A model generated the notes under the pieces. It worked only from the letters and a program-made list of their open reading frames with translations, did not search any database and was not told the origin of the DNA. A DNA stretch of 64,000 bases, taken from Eubacteriales bacterium. Its GTDB lineage: Bacteria > Bacillota > Clostridia > Eubacteriales > Anaerofustaceae. Location of the stretch: contig JAIKVR010000082.1 in the NCBI GenBank assembly GCA_024685545.1, forward strand, positions 1 through 64,000, in the 5' to 3' direction. The translations under genes were made by a program, and so were the position numbers. Positions 53,554-63,574 of the stretch are shown here, piece by piece. Within the stretch, counting starts at the first letter, position 1, and each line of letters starts with the position of its first letter.

Positions 53554-54996
53554 ATGTACGACGTTATTATAATAGGTTGCGGCATCATAGGCGCTGCGGC
53601 AGCTTACGAGTTATCCAAATACGATATATCTGTCGCTCTTCTTGAAAAGGAAAATGACATTGCACAGGGAGCGACAAAAGCCAACAGCGCCATAGTTCAT
53701 GCGGGATACGATCCGGAAGAAGGCACGCTGATGGCTAAATACAATATCAAGGGCGCCTCTATGATGAAGGGTATATGCGAGGCTTTCGACGTGCCGTACA
53801 AGCAGTGCGGAGCCTTCGTGCTTGCCTTTGACGATAATGATATGCAGGAGGTGGAAAAGCTCTATAAAAGAGGGAAAAACAACGGTGTACCCGGCCTCAG
53901 GATCACGGGACACGACGAGACCCTTGCCCTTGAGCCTCATCTCAGCAACAATATCATCGGAGCGCTGTATGCTCCGTCCAGCGGCATAGTGGATCCCTGG
54001 GATCTGTGCATAGCGTACGCTCAGACGGCTGTTCGTAACGGGGTTGACCTAAAGCTCTCGAATACGGTCGTCGATATTGTCAAAATGGATGACAGATTCA
54101 TCGTCAGGACTGACAAAGGGGAATACGAGACCCGATACGTCGTCAATGCCGCCGGAACTCATGCGGACAGGATCAATGACATGGTCTGCGAGCACAGATT
54201 CACCATCGTCCCTACCAAAGGAGAGTATTACGTTATCGATAAAAAGGACAGCGATCTTATAAACGCCACGATATTCCAGTGTCCTTCTGCCAAAGGCAAG
54301 GGGGTGCTGGTTTCGCGTACCGTGCACGGCAATCTGATAGTCGGCCCGGACGCAGACCCTCAGGAGGATCCGGATGATACATCAGTAAAGCAGAGCGCGC
54401 TGGATTACATCATGGAAGCTTCATTGAGAAGCGTGCCTACAATCAACTTCAGGAGCGTTATAAGGAGCTATGCCGGAGTCAGGGCAAATTCCGATGTCGG
54501 CGAATTCGTGATCGGAGAAGCACCGGAAACGCCCGGATTCATTAATCTTGCAGCCATCAAATCTCCGGGCCTTACATCAGCTCCCGCGATCGGGCTTGAC
54601 GCGGTGGATATTTTGAAGGATGCCGGTCTGAATATGAAGAAAAAGAATGAGTACGTCGAGACCAGGAAAATGATCCGTTTCGACGAACTATCCGCAGAAG
54701 AGAAGAATGCTTTGATAGCTGATGATCCGCATTTCGGCAAAATAATATGCCGTTGTGAGCACGTAACAGAAGGCGAGATACTCGCCGCCATCCATGACGT
54801 GATACCTGCTCTTACCATCGATGCTATTAAGAAACGCTGCCGTTCGGGAATGGGACGGTGTCAGGGAGGATTCTGCGGACCCCGCATCGCAGAGATCATA
54901 GCCAGGGAAACGGGCATGCCCATGACTGATATTCTTCAGGGACCTGTTGGTTCCGAAATACTTGTCGCGCCGACAAAGAGCAGGGAGGAAGCCTGA
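53554..54996 (+). CDS. FAD-dependent oxidoreductase, glycerol-3-phosphate dehydrogenase (GlpA-like) with C-terminal BFD-like [2Fe-2S] domain
   Basis: 'DVIIIGCGIIGAAAAYELSKYDISVALLEKE', 'KIICRCEHVTEGEI...KKRCRSGMGRCQGGFC'. Confidence 0.88.
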   Translation: MYDVIIIGCGIIGAAAAYELSKYDISVALLEKENDIAQGATKANSAIVHAGYDPEEGTLMAKYNIKGASMMKGICEAFDVPYKQCGAFVLAFDDNDMQEVEKLYKRGKNNGVPGLRITGHDETLALEPHLSNNIIGALYAPSSGIVDPWDLCIAYAQTAVRNGVDLKLSNTVVDIVKMDDRFIVRTDKGEYETRYVVNAAGTHADRINDMVCEHRFTIVPTKGEYYVIDKKDSDLINATIFQCPSAKGKGVLVSRTVHGNLIVGPDADPQEDPDDTSVKQSALDYIMEASLRSVPTINFRSVIRSYAGVRANSDVGEFVIGEAPETPGFINLAAIKSPGLTSAPAIGLDAVDILKDAGLNMKKKNEYVETRKMIRFDELSAEEKNALIADDPHFGKIICRCEHVTEGEILAAIHDVIPALTIDAIKKRCRSGMGRCQGGFCGPRIAEIIARETGMPMTDILQGPVGSEILVAPTKSREEA

Positions 54997-56271
54997 ATGG
55001 AATTCAAATATGACGTTGTCGTTATCGGAGGAGGGCCTGCAGGGCTTGCTGCAGCTTATTCCGCCTGGGAACAGAAGGATACAAAGGTACTCATAATAGA
55101 GCGTCTGGAAGAACTTGGTGGTATCCTTAACCAGTGCATACATAATGGGTTTGGACTCCATTATTTCAGAGAGGAACTTACCGGCCCGGAATACGCCCAG
55201 AGATTTATCGACCGGCTGAAAGAGACCGATGTTGATATTATGCTGAATACCATGGTGACAGACATATCTTCTGAAAGAGTCATCACCGCAATTAATCCCG
55301 TAAACGGCTGTTTTGAAATAAAAGCCAAATCCATCGTGCTGGCTATGGGCTGCAGGGAACGTCCCAGAGGAGCCATTTCCACACCCGGTACCCGTCCTGC
55401 GGGGATATACACCGCAGGAGCTGCCCAGCGATACGCAAATATGGACGGATATCTCGTAGGCCGAAAGATCGTAGTCTTCGGTTCCGGGGATATCGGCCTC
55501 ATCATGGCAAGACGAATGACACTCGAAGGAGCAGAGGTCATCGCTGTGCTCGAAAGGGGAGGAGTTCCCAGCGGACTGACCAGAAACATCGTTCAGTGTC
55601 TGGACGATTTCGGTATCCCGCTCATGCTGAATACCACCGTTGTTGACATCAGCGGACGCTCCAGAGTCGAGAGCATTACGATTGCCAAGACTGATTCCCG
55701 CAAGAATCCTATTCCGGGAACAGAACAGAAGATCGACTGCGATACTCTTCTGTTGTCTGTCGGTCTGATCCCCGAAAACGATATCCCGGAGGCGACAGGC
55801 GTACGGATGGATCCGAGGACCAACGGAGCTGTGGTGTATGAGAACGATGAGACTACGACCGAAGGCATATTCGCGTGCGGAAACATCCTTCAGGTGCATG
55901 ACCTCGTGGATTACGTCACCAGCGAAGCCATACGTGCGGGGAAAGGGGCTGCCCAGTACGCAAAGAACGGCGAACCCGGGTCTGAAGGCTTATTGGACGT
56001 TGAGGTAGACACAAATATGATCACATATGCTGTTCCGCAGATGATCCGCCCGGCGAATGTGGAGAAAAACGTGGATATATCTTTCAGAGTCCGTGACCGT
56101 TATGAGGATTCCCGTATAGTAGTAAAGGACGAAGAGGGCAATTACGTTGCCCGTTACGGTGTGAAGGCTTATATAATACCTGCCGAGATGCAGAGGATCA
56201 CGCTTCCGGGCAAGATGCTGGAAAAAGCCAAAGGCAGCAAGATCATCATCGGCATCGAGAAGGGAGAATGA
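54997..56271 (+). CDS. NAD(P)/FAD-dependent oxidoreductase (GlpB-like)
   Basis: 'DVVVIGGGPAGLAAAYSAWEQ', 'VVFGSGDIGLIMARRMTLEGAEV'. Confidence 0.88.
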   Translation: MEFKYDVVVIGGGPAGLAAAYSAWEQKDTKVLIIERLEELGGILNQCIHNGFGLHYFREELTGPEYAQRFIDRLKETDVDIMLNTMVTDISSERVITAINPVNGCFEIKAKSIVLAMGCRERPRGAISTPGTRPAGIYTAGAAQRYANMDGYLVGRKIVVFGSGDIGLIMARRMTLEGAEVIAVLERGGVPSGLTRNIVQCLDDFGIPLMLNTTVVDISGRSRVESITIAKTDSRKNPIPGTEQKIDCDTLLLSVGLIPENDIPEATGVRMDPRTNGAVVYENDETTTEGIFACGNILQVHDLVDYVTSEAIRAGKGAAQYAKNGEPGSEGLLDVEVDTNMITYAVPQMIRPANVEKNVDISFRVRDRYEDSRIVVKDEEGNYVARYGVKAYIIPAEMQRITLPGKMLEKAKGSKIIIGIEKGE

Positions 56272-56272
56272 T

Positions 56273-56620
56273 ATGAAAAAAGTAGTCTGCATATTATGCC
56301 CGAGAGGCTGTGAAATGACTGTTACCGGAGAGGAGGACAATATCAAGGTCAGCGGCAATAAATGCGATAAAGGTATTGATTTTGCAAAGACAGAAGCCTT
56401 TTCTCCTGAACGTACACTGACTTCCACCGTGCATATCTCGGGAGGCATCCATACTATGCTGCCGGTTAAAACAAGCAAGGCTATTCCGAAGGATCTGATG
56501 GCGGAAGCGGTGAAACTCATCGGTAAAGCAGAGGTGTCCTCTCCAGTAAAGACAGGGGACGTCATAATCGCCAATATTCTCGGAACCGGTGCGGATATCA
56601 TCGCCACGAGGGATATGTGA
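56273..56620 (+). CDS. DUF1667 domain-containing protein
   Basis: 'KVVCILCPRGCEMTV...GNKCDKGIDFAKTEAFSPERTLTSTV'. Confidence 0.88.
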   Translation: MKKVVCILCPRGCEMTVTGEEDNIKVSGNKCDKGIDFAKTEAFSPERTLTSTVHISGGIHTMLPVKTSKAIPKDLMAEAVKLIGKAEVSSPVKTGDVIIANILGTGADIIATRDM

Positions 56621-57366
56621 GCCATTTGGATTATGAGGAGGATATCTCCGAGATAACCGCTTTCGACGATTTCGCCATATACTACGATATACTGACTGCC
56701 GACGCTGACTATAAAGCCTGGTTTTCCTATCTCAAAAGCCTGAGCGGGCTTGAGAAGCTAAAAAATACGAGGATACTTGACCTGGGATGCGGAAGCGGTG
56801 TCATGGCTGCCCTGTTCGCGGGTGAAGGGGCGGTGGTCACAGGCGTTGATTTTTCCTCTGAAATGCTCACTCTTAGTGAGAGGGCTTTAAGGAAGGTGAC
56901 CAACCGTTTCCGTCTAATAAAAAAAGACATCAGGGATTTCAGGGAAAACGTGATCTACGATTTCGCTTACTCCAGCTGTGATGTCATCAACAACATACCA
57001 CCCTCTGATCTCCCGGCTGTCTTTGCCAATATATCCCGTATGCTCAGGAGCAAAGGGATCTTTACCTTTGATGTGATAAACCCAGACAGATTCTCCTCAG
57101 GGGAGAACAGAAATGAGAGTATTATTCTGGATGGCGGGAATACCGTGTCGATAACGCGTTCCTGTGCTGACGGTCGTCTGATGACCAGTATCGATATCCC
57201 CGGCAGGGAGACGATAACCATCGATCAGTTCCCCATTTCAAATGATAATATCGAAGTGTCACTGAAGGGCAGTTCAATGATTCTGAAGAGCTTTACGGGC
57301 TTTATGTGCGATGAGTCATATTCAGGGAACGCTGACAAGTTTCAGGTAGTATTAGAAAAAGAATAA
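56617..57366 (+). CDS. Class I SAM-dependent methyltransferase (GTG start)
   Basis: 'RILDLGCGSGVMAALFAGEGAVVTGVDFSSEML'. Confidence 0.85.
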   Translation: MSHLDYEEDISEITAFDDFAIYYDILTADADYKAWFSYLKSLSGLEKLKNTRILDLGCGSGVMAALFAGEGAVVTGVDFSSEMLTLSERALRKVTNRFRLIKKDIRDFRENVIYDFAYSSCDVINNIPPSDLPAVFANISRMLRSKGIFTFDVINPDRFSSGENRNESIILDGGNTVSITRSCADGRLMTSIDIPGRETITIDQFPISNDNIEVSLKGSSMILKSFTGFMCDESYSGNADKFQVVLEKE

Positions 57367-57431
57367 AAAACAAAACGGAGAACTTGACAAAGTATCACTT
57401 GTTTCGTATAATACAAAAGCCGCTTAATTTA

Positions 57432-57504
57432 GGTCGCATAGCTCAGCTGGGAGAGCACTTGCCTTACAAGCAAGGGGTCACAGGTTCGAGCCCTGTTGCG
57501 ACCA
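57432..57504 (+). tRNA. tRNA-Val (TAC)
   Basis: Acceptor GGTCGCA/TGCGACC; anticodon arm CTTGC-CTTACAA-GCAAG. Confidence 0.94.
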
Positions 57505-57532
57505 CCGGATGAGTTGGACGCAAATTAAATAT

Positions 57533-57609
57533 GGCCCGATAGTTCAGTTGGTTAGAATGCCAGCCTGTCACGCTGGAGGTCATGGGTTCGAGCCCCATTC
57601 GGGTCGCCA
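57533..57609 (+). tRNA. tRNA-Asp (GTC), CCA encoded
   Basis: Anticodon arm CCAGC-CTGTCAC-GCTGG; acceptor GGCCCGA/TCGGGTC. Confidence 0.95.
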
Positions 57610-57613
57610 TCTT

Positions 57614-57689
57614 GCCTAGGTAGCTCAGCTGGTAGAGCAATGGACTGAAAATCCATGTGTCGTTGGTTCAACTCCGACCCTAGGCACCA
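57614..57689 (+). tRNA. tRNA-Phe (GAA), CCA encoded
   Basis: Anticodon arm ATGGA-CTGAAAA-TCCAT; acceptor GCCTAGG/CCTAGGC. Confidence 0.95.
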
Positions 57690-57697
57690 TGAAACGA

Positions 57698-57772
57698 GCG
57701 AAAGTGGCTCAGCGGTAGAGCATCGCCTTGCCAAGGCGAGGGTCGCGGGTTCGATTCCCGTCTTTCGCTCCA
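57698..57772 (+). tRNA. tRNA-Gly (GCC), CCA encoded
   Basis: Anticodon arm TCGCC-TTGCCAA-GGCGA; acceptor GCGAAAG/CTTTCGC. Confidence 0.95.
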
Positions 57773-57794
57773 TTTTTATTTTAGCTGAAATCGC

Positions 57795-57868
57795 GGCGAC
57801 ATAGCCAAGAGGTAAGGCAAAGGTCTGCAAAATCTCTATCCCCGGTTCGATTCCGGGTGTCGCCTCCA
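57795..57868 (+). tRNA. tRNA-Cys (GCA), CCA encoded
   Basis: Acceptor GGCGACA/TGTCGCC; anticodon loop CTGCAAA. Confidence 0.92.
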
Positions 57869-57875
57869 ATAACCA

Positions 57876-57964
57876 GCCGAAGTGGCGGAATTGGCAGACG
57901 CACGGGACTTAAAATCCCGCGATTGTAAAAAATCATACCGGTTCGAGCCCGGTCTTCGGCACCA
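57876..57964 (+). tRNA. tRNA-Leu (TAA), CCA encoded
   Basis: Anticodon arm CGGGA-CTTAAAA-TCCCG, long variable arm; acceptor GCCGAAG/CTTCGGC. Confidence 0.94.
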
Positions 57965-57976
57965 GTCGAGTAGTTT

Positions 57977-57999
57977 CCTCCCTGTAAAGGAGGTTTTTT
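57977..57999 (+). terminator. Intrinsic terminator after the tRNA array
   Basis: CCTCC-ctgtaaa-GGAGG-TTTTTT. Confidence 0.75.
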
Positions 58000-58097
58000 A
58001 ATTTTTCGGAACCAGCTTCTGATCTGATGTTAGTGTCATGGATCTCCACGAGATACTGTTACAGCCTGTACAGATACTATTGGGCTGGCAGAAACCA

Positions 58098-59672
58098 TCA
58101 ATACTCAGCCGCATACGCTATCGCTTCTGCGCAGGCGGCCCCGTCCACAGCGCTGGATACTATGCCTCCCGCGTATCCTGCTCCTTCTCCGATAGGGTAT
58201 AGCCCTTCGGTGCTGACGCTCATGAAAGTGATTCTGTCTCTGTCTATGCGTACAGGTGATGATGTCCTTGTCTCCGGCGCAGTGATCATGCCGCATTCAA
58301 ACCCGAGGATCTTTCCTCTGAATTCATCGAAAGCGTTGCGGAGCGGTCCGGTTATTATCTCCGGCAGTATCTGCGTGATGTCCGCAGGATAAGTTCCGGG
58401 CATTATGCTCGCCTCACAGTGCTCGGTTGCGCTGATATTCATGAAATCCGCTGCACTCATGGATGGGGCAATATATCCCCCCGGACCTTTTTCGAAGGCT
58501 GCTCTTTCTATAAGACGCTGGAATTCGACACCTGCCAGAGGACCTGTCCCTGGATAATCCTGTGGTGTCACGCTTACCACAAATGCTGAGTTCGTAAGGT
58601 GATTTCCCCTGTCGGAATAGCTCATCCCGTTAACACAGATAAGGCCTTCTTCGGTACTGGAATTGATAACATATCCTCCGGGGCAGCTGCAGAAAGTGTA
58701 GACGCCTCTGCCGGATGTGTCCTTATAGGTCAGAGTACAGTCTGAGACCGGAAGTATGGGATCCCCGCAGTATCTGCCGTAGTTATATCTGTCTATAATC
58801 TCTTTGTCATGCTCTACCCGTACCCCTACGGCCATAGGCTTGGCCGTAAGGACAGTACCGATCTTATACAAAATCGTAAAAATATCCCTGGCTGCGTTTC
58901 CTGCAGCGATTACTAGCTTGTCGCAGACGATCTCCTCGCTGCCATTGACAATGATCCCGGAGATCCTGCCATTTACCGTGCTGATATCGGTCAGGGCTGT
59001 GGAAAACCGGAATTCGCATCCGTTGTCGGCCAGATATGATTTTATTGCGGAAACGATTCCTCTAAGTTTGTCCGTTCCTATATGTGGTTTTGCTTCGTAA
59101 AGTATGGACCTTTCGGCTCCGAAGCGTACAAAGTTGTCCATCACATATTTCAAAAAAGGACTTTTTATGCGCGTGCGCAGCTTGCCGTCGGAAAAGGTAC
59201 CCGCTCCGCCCAGACCAAACTGTATGTTTGAATCAAGATCGAGCATGCCGTTTCCCATGAGGTCCTCGACATCTTTTGCTCTTGCCTGAATGTCCTTTCC
59301 CTTTTCGATGATCATTGGAGCGATGCCGTGTTCAGTCAGCCTGAGAGCACAGAACAACCCCGCAGGGCCGCTCCCCACGATCACTGGCCTGGTTCTGAAA
59401 GATACCTTTTTTGCCTGAGGTATAATTACAGCTGAGGCCTTCGCTGGGGATATATCCTTTCTTCTAAGGACTTTCGGGCTTTCAAAGCTTACAGTATAGA
59501 CGTAGAATATCCCCTTGGACTCATGAAAGCGTGAATCCAGTGACCTCCGTTCTATCACAAAGTCACTTACCTCTCGACTGTCTAATGAGAGTTTTTTCAA
59601 TAACGCGTCATATTCCCCGAACCGTTTTATATCGCTGATGTTGACTTTTACATCGTGAGCCGAATACTTCAT
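58098..59672 (-). CDS. NAD(P)/FAD-dependent dehydrogenase, uncharacterised family
   Basis: 'PVIVGSGPAGLFCALRLTEHGIAPMIIEKGKDIQARAKDVEDL...NIQFGLGGAGTFSDGKL', 'GLYPIGEGAGYAGGIVSSAVDG'. Confidence 0.9.
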   Translation of the reverse strand: MKYSAHDVKVNISDIKRFGEYDALLKKLSLDSREVSDFVIERRSLDSRFHESKGIFYVYTVSFESPKVLRRKDISPAKASAVIIPQAKKVSFRTRPVIVGSGPAGLFCALRLTEHGIAPMIIEKGKDIQARAKDVEDLMGNGMLDLDSNIQFGLGGAGTFSDGKLRTRIKSPFLKYVMDNFVRFGAERSILYEAKPHIGTDKLRGIVSAIKSYLADNGCEFRFSTALTDISTVNGRISGIIVNGSEEIVCDKLVIAAGNAARDIFTILYKIGTVLTAKPMAVGVRVEHDKEIIDRYNYGRYCGDPILPVSDCTLTYKDTSGRGVYTFCSCPGGYVINSSTEEGLICVNGMSYSDRGNHLTNSAFVVSVTPQDYPGTGPLAGVEFQRLIERAAFEKGPGGYIAPSMSAADFMNISATEHCEASIMPGTYPADITQILPEIITGPLRNAFDEFRGKILGFECGMITAPETRTSSPVRIDRDRITFMSVSTEGLYPIGEGAGYAGGIVSSAVDGAACAEAIAYAAEY

Positions 59673-59823
59673 ATGCTGTCCTCTCGTAAAATATTATACA
59701 TCTTCTGCTGCGCGTTTACCTGATAATCCGCTTAATTATGCTGTTTTTACCCTTTCAGCTCCGCTGGCAGCAATTTTACATTGCCGATATAGTTATGTTA
59801 TAATCTTTGCTAAGGAGATCACT

Positions 59824-62800
59824 ATGTCTGCTGGATTCACTCATCTTCATCTGCATACGCAGTATTCCCTTCTTGATGGATTCTGTAATATCAAAAAGCT
59901 CGTCGCCAAAGTCAAGGAACTTGGCATGGATTCCGTTGCGATAACCGATCACGGCAACATGTTCGGAGCAATTGACCTCTACAAGGAATGCAAAGCTCAG
60001 GGCGTCAAGCCCATCCTTGGCTGCGAGGTCTATATGGCCGAACGCACCCTTTATGACAAGGATTCCAGAAAGGACAGGAACAACTATCACCTGGTCCTCC
60101 TTGCCGAGAACGATGAGGGCTATCACAACCTGATGAAGATAGTCTCCATTGCCTATACCGACGGTTTCTACTACAAACCGCGCACAGACTTCGATCTTTT
60201 GAGGAAATACAGCAAGGGGATCATCGCCCTTACGGGCTGCATCGCCGGCAAGGTGCCACAGAAGATCATAAACGACGATCCGGAAGGAGCCGAGGAGGAA
60301 TTAAAGAAATTCATCGATATCTTCGGCAAAGACAACCTCTTCGTGGAAATACAGGATCACCAGATACCCGACGAGCATAAATCCAACGAAACGCTCATCA
60401 AACTGGCTGAAAAATATGGGCTTGGGCTTGTCGCTACCAACGACGCGCACTATATTGAACGTTCCGATGCCTACTACCACGATATCCTTTTATGTGTACA
60501 GACCGTTACCACCAGGGATGACCCCAAGAGGATGAAGTTCGCCAACGATGAATTCTACGTAAAGTCCCCGGAGGAGATGGCGGAACTGTTCTCCTATGTG
60601 CCCGAAGCTATAGAAAACACGAAAAAGATAGCGGACCGCTGCAATATCGACATCGTATTCAACGATTACCATCTGCCTGTATTCCCTCTGCCCGATGGAG
60701 TTACAGAAAAAGGATACCTCAGGGAGCTCTGCGAGGAGGGAATCAGGAAGAAATACAGCGAGATAACCAAAGAGATGTGGGAGAGGCTCGACTATGAGCT
60801 AGGCGTCATAGACAAAATGGGCTTCAACGCCTACTTCCTAATCGTCTGGGACTATATAAGATATGCCAAGGAGAACGGCATACCCGTCGGACCGGGCAGA
60901 GGTAGTGCTGCCGGGAGCCTTGCCAGTTACTGTCTGGATATAACGGAGATAGATCCTCTCAAGTATAACTTGATCTTTGAAAGATTTCTTAATCCGGGCC
61001 GCAAGACCATGCCGGATATCGATACCGACTTCTGCATCGACAACCGCCATAAGGTGCTTGAATATGTACAGAAGAAATACGGCGAGAAGAATGTTACACA
61101 GATAATCACTTTCGGTACCCTTGGAGCTAAAGCTGCCGTGCGAGATGTCGGGCGCAGCCTCGGCATGACCTACGGCGAGTGCGACAGGGTAGCCAAAGAG
61201 ATACCGTCTCATTTGGGAACGACTATAGATTCCGCATTGGAGGAGAGCCCCGAACTCAGGAAGATGGTCGAAGAAAACGAGCAGATCGCCGAGCTGATCG
61301 ATATCGCCAGGGCCCTTGAAGGTTGCCCTCGCAACTGTTCGACTCACGCCGCCGGAGTCGTTATCGCTGACCGCGATGTCTCCGATTATGTTCCGCTGTA
61401 TGTAAACGACGGAAATATCGCCACACAGTACCCGATGACCACCATTGAGGAACTCGGGCTGCTGAAAATGGACTTCCTCGGATTGAGGAACCTTACGGTA
61501 ATGGAAGAAACGGTAAGGAACATCCATGCCTCCACAGGTGTGACAGTGGATCTTAAAAACCTCACCTTTGATGACCCGAAGGTCTATGAACTGATCGCCA
61601 GGGGAGACACTCTGGGCGTTTTCCAGCTGGAAAGCAGCGGGATGACAGCGTTCATGCAGAACCTGCAGCCAACTTGCCTGGAAGATATCATAGCCGGTAT
61701 CTCACTATACCGACCGGGTCCGATGCAGTATATCGACACTTATGTGGCAAACAAGAAGAATCCCAGTCAGGTGGCCTATCTGTGCCCCGCACTGGAGCAT
61801 ATACTGGATGTCACTTACGGGTGCATGGTCTACCAGGAGCAGGTCATGCAGATCGTGCGCGACCTTGCGGGCTTCTCTCTTGTAGAATCCGATGACGTTC
61901 GCCGTGCCATGAGCAAGAAAAAATACGACAAGATGGTCGCTTACCGTGAAGTGTTCGTACACGGCGACGAAGCGAACGGCATCCCGGGCTGCGTGAAGAA
62001 CGGTATAGACGAAGCTGTTGCGAACAAGATATATGACGAGATGATGGATTTTGCCAGCTACGCCTTCAATAAGTCCCACGCTGCAGCCTACGCCATCATC
62101 GCTTACCAGACGGCTTTTCTAAAGGCCTATTATCCCGCCGAGTTCATATCTGCTCTGCTTACCAGCGTTATCGGCTTTGATGACAAGATTGTAAAGTATA
62201 TCAGGCAGTTAAAGGCCAAAAATATTGAACTGCTCGCACCTGATGTCAATGAATCCGCTGCAAGGTTCTCCGTCGTTGACGGAAAGATCCGCTACGGCCT
62301 TGCGGCTATCAAGGGCTTGGGTGACGCAGCGGTGGATGAGATCATAACCGCGCGTAGCTTGGGTGGGACGTTCAGGGATTTTAAGGATTTCGTAGACAGG
62401 ATCCCTTTTAACAGCCTTAACAAGAGGGGAGTGGAGAACCTGATCAAGAGCGGTGCCTTCGATTCGATGGGATATAAGCGCAAAGAACTCATGGAGATCT
62501 TCTCAGATTATATCGACGGTGTCATGAAACAGCGCAAGCAGCTGATCGAAGGGCAGATGAGCATGCTGGAACTGGTCTGCTCTGACGATCAGAAGATCCT
62601 TTCCTCCCTGCCGACTATAGGAACTATCCATGAGTTCGATCAGATGCAGCTCCTTAAATATGAAAAGGAAGCCCTTGGTGTATATATCTCGGGGCATCCG
62701 ATGTCATCGTATTCTGAGATACTGGATAAACTGGTCAAGGTGGACTCCACGATGTTTGCATCGGGAGAAAGCGGCGAGGACAACGGGGAAGGGGAGGATT

Positions 62801-63510
62801 CGGAGGATGAGAGCATCGAAAAAGATGAGCAGAAGCAGACTCTCCCTGCGGACGGCACTCCGATTTATGTCGCCGGGATCGTCTCTGCGGTAAGGACATA
62901 CGTCACAAAAGCAAACAAATCCATCATGGCTTTCGTGACACTTGAGGACAACTACGGAATGTTCGATGTGGTTGTATTCAACAAGCTTTATGAGAAGCGC
63001 AGCAACGTGCTGAAGAAGGATATTCCCCTGCTCATCAAGGGGTATATCAAGCGCAAGGACGAAAACAGCGTTTCCGTTGCTGCCAACGAGATATATGACC
63101 TCAACACGGACAGCGCAGTTATATCCAGACTGCGCCCGGTAAGCGATGCAGATATAGAAAAAAGGATGAAAAGAAACGGAGGGGATAATCAGCGCCACCC
63201 GTTCCCGGAAAATACAGCCCAGACCCCTAAGTATTCAGAGACTGCTTCCGTTGCTCCTGCCTCTGCGACGCTCACCTCGATCCCTGAAGGCGTAAGCGTC
63301 GTCATAACTCTGAATGATTTCGTTACCCGTAAGCTTTCAGAGATTAAAGCTCTGCTCACTGGATCTAATGGTGAGGTCCGCGTCATACTCTACGACAGAC
63401 AGTCCGGCAAAAAGTATCTTGCCGACCGCTCAATGTGGATCGACAGGAACATCGAGACCTATAAAAAGCTTAAGGCGCTCATCGGCTCCGAAAATGTCAA
63501 ACTGGCCTGA
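59824..63510 (+). CDS. dnaE: DNA polymerase III subunit alpha
   Basis: PHP 'HLHLHTQYSLLDG', 'PVGPGRGSAAGSLASYCL', 'MPDIDTDFCIDNRHKVLEYVQKKYG', C-terminal OB domain. Confidence 0.97.
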   Translation: MSAGFTHLHLHTQYSLLDGFCNIKKLVAKVKELGMDSVAITDHGNMFGAIDLYKECKAQGVKPILGCEVYMAERTLYDKDSRKDRNNYHLVLLAENDEGYHNLMKIVSIAYTDGFYYKPRTDFDLLRKYSKGIIALTGCIAGKVPQKIINDDPEGAEEELKKFIDIFGKDNLFVEIQDHQIPDEHKSNETLIKLAEKYGLGLVATNDAHYIERSDAYYHDILLCVQTVTTRDDPKRMKFANDEFYVKSPEEMAELFSYVPEAIENTKKIADRCNIDIVFNDYHLPVFPLPDGVTEKGYLRELCEEGIRKKYSEITKEMWERLDYELGVIDKMGFNAYFLIVWDYIRYAKENGIPVGPGRGSAAGSLASYCLDITEIDPLKYNLIFERFLNPGRKTMPDIDTDFCIDNRHKVLEYVQKKYGEKNVTQIITFGTLGAKAAVRDVGRSLGMTYGECDRVAKEIPSHLGTTIDSALEESPELRKMVEENEQIAELIDIARALEGCPRNCSTHAAGVVIADRDVSDYVPLYVNDGNIATQYPMTTIEELGLLKMDFLGLRNLTVMEETVRNIHASTGVTVDLKNLTFDDPKVYELIARGDTLGVFQLESSGMTAFMQNLQPTCLEDIIAGISLYRPGPMQYIDTYVANKKNPSQVAYLCPALEHILDVTYGCMVYQEQVMQIVRDLAGFSLVESDDVRRAMSKKKYDKMVAYREVFVHGDEANGIPGCVKNGIDEAVANKIYDEMMDFASYAFNKSHAAAYAIIAYQTAFLKAYYPAEFISALLTSVIGFDDKIVKYIRQLKAKNIELLAPDVNESAARFSVVDGKIRYGLAAIKGLGDAAVDEIITARSLGGTFRDFKDFVDRIPFNSLNKRGVENLIKSGAFDSMGYKRKELMEIFSDYIDGVMKQRKQLIEGQMSMLELVCSDDQKILSSLPTIGTIHEFDQMQLLKYEKEALGVYISGHPMSSYSEILDKLVKVDSTMFASGESGEDNGEGEDSEDESIEKDEQKQTLPADGTPIYVAGIVSAVRTYVTKANKSIMAFVTLEDNYGMFDVVVFNKLYEKRSNVLKKDIPLLIKGYIKRKDENSVSVAANEIYDLNTDSAVISRLRPVSDADIEKRMKRNGGDNQRHPFPENTAQTPKYSETASVAPASATLTSIPEGVSVVITLNDFVTRKLSEIKALLTGSNGEVRVILYDRQSGKKYLADRSMWIDRNIETYKKLKALIGSENVKLA

Positions 63511-63574
63511 ACGATGGAAAACGCTATTGAATAAAAGCCAAAATCCTTTATAATCTTTCTAAGGAGAAAACGAT

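Noticed and set aside
54688-55899. 403-aa minus-strand ORF over the GlpA/GlpB-like genes
   Set aside because: Antisense to two well-supported oxidoreductases; no recognisable domain; codon-mirroring artefact.
57552-57869. 105-aa minus-strand ORF over tRNA genes (MEATPGIEPGIE...)
   Set aside because: Typical spurious ORF on the antisense of tRNA genes.
57432-57964. tRNA array as an integration site for a mobile element
   Set aside because: No integrase, attachment-site duplication or foreign genes on either side; flanks are ordinary chromosomal genes.
60838-61527. 229-aa minus-strand ORF inside dnaE
   Set aside because: Antisense shadow of the dnaE catalytic region.
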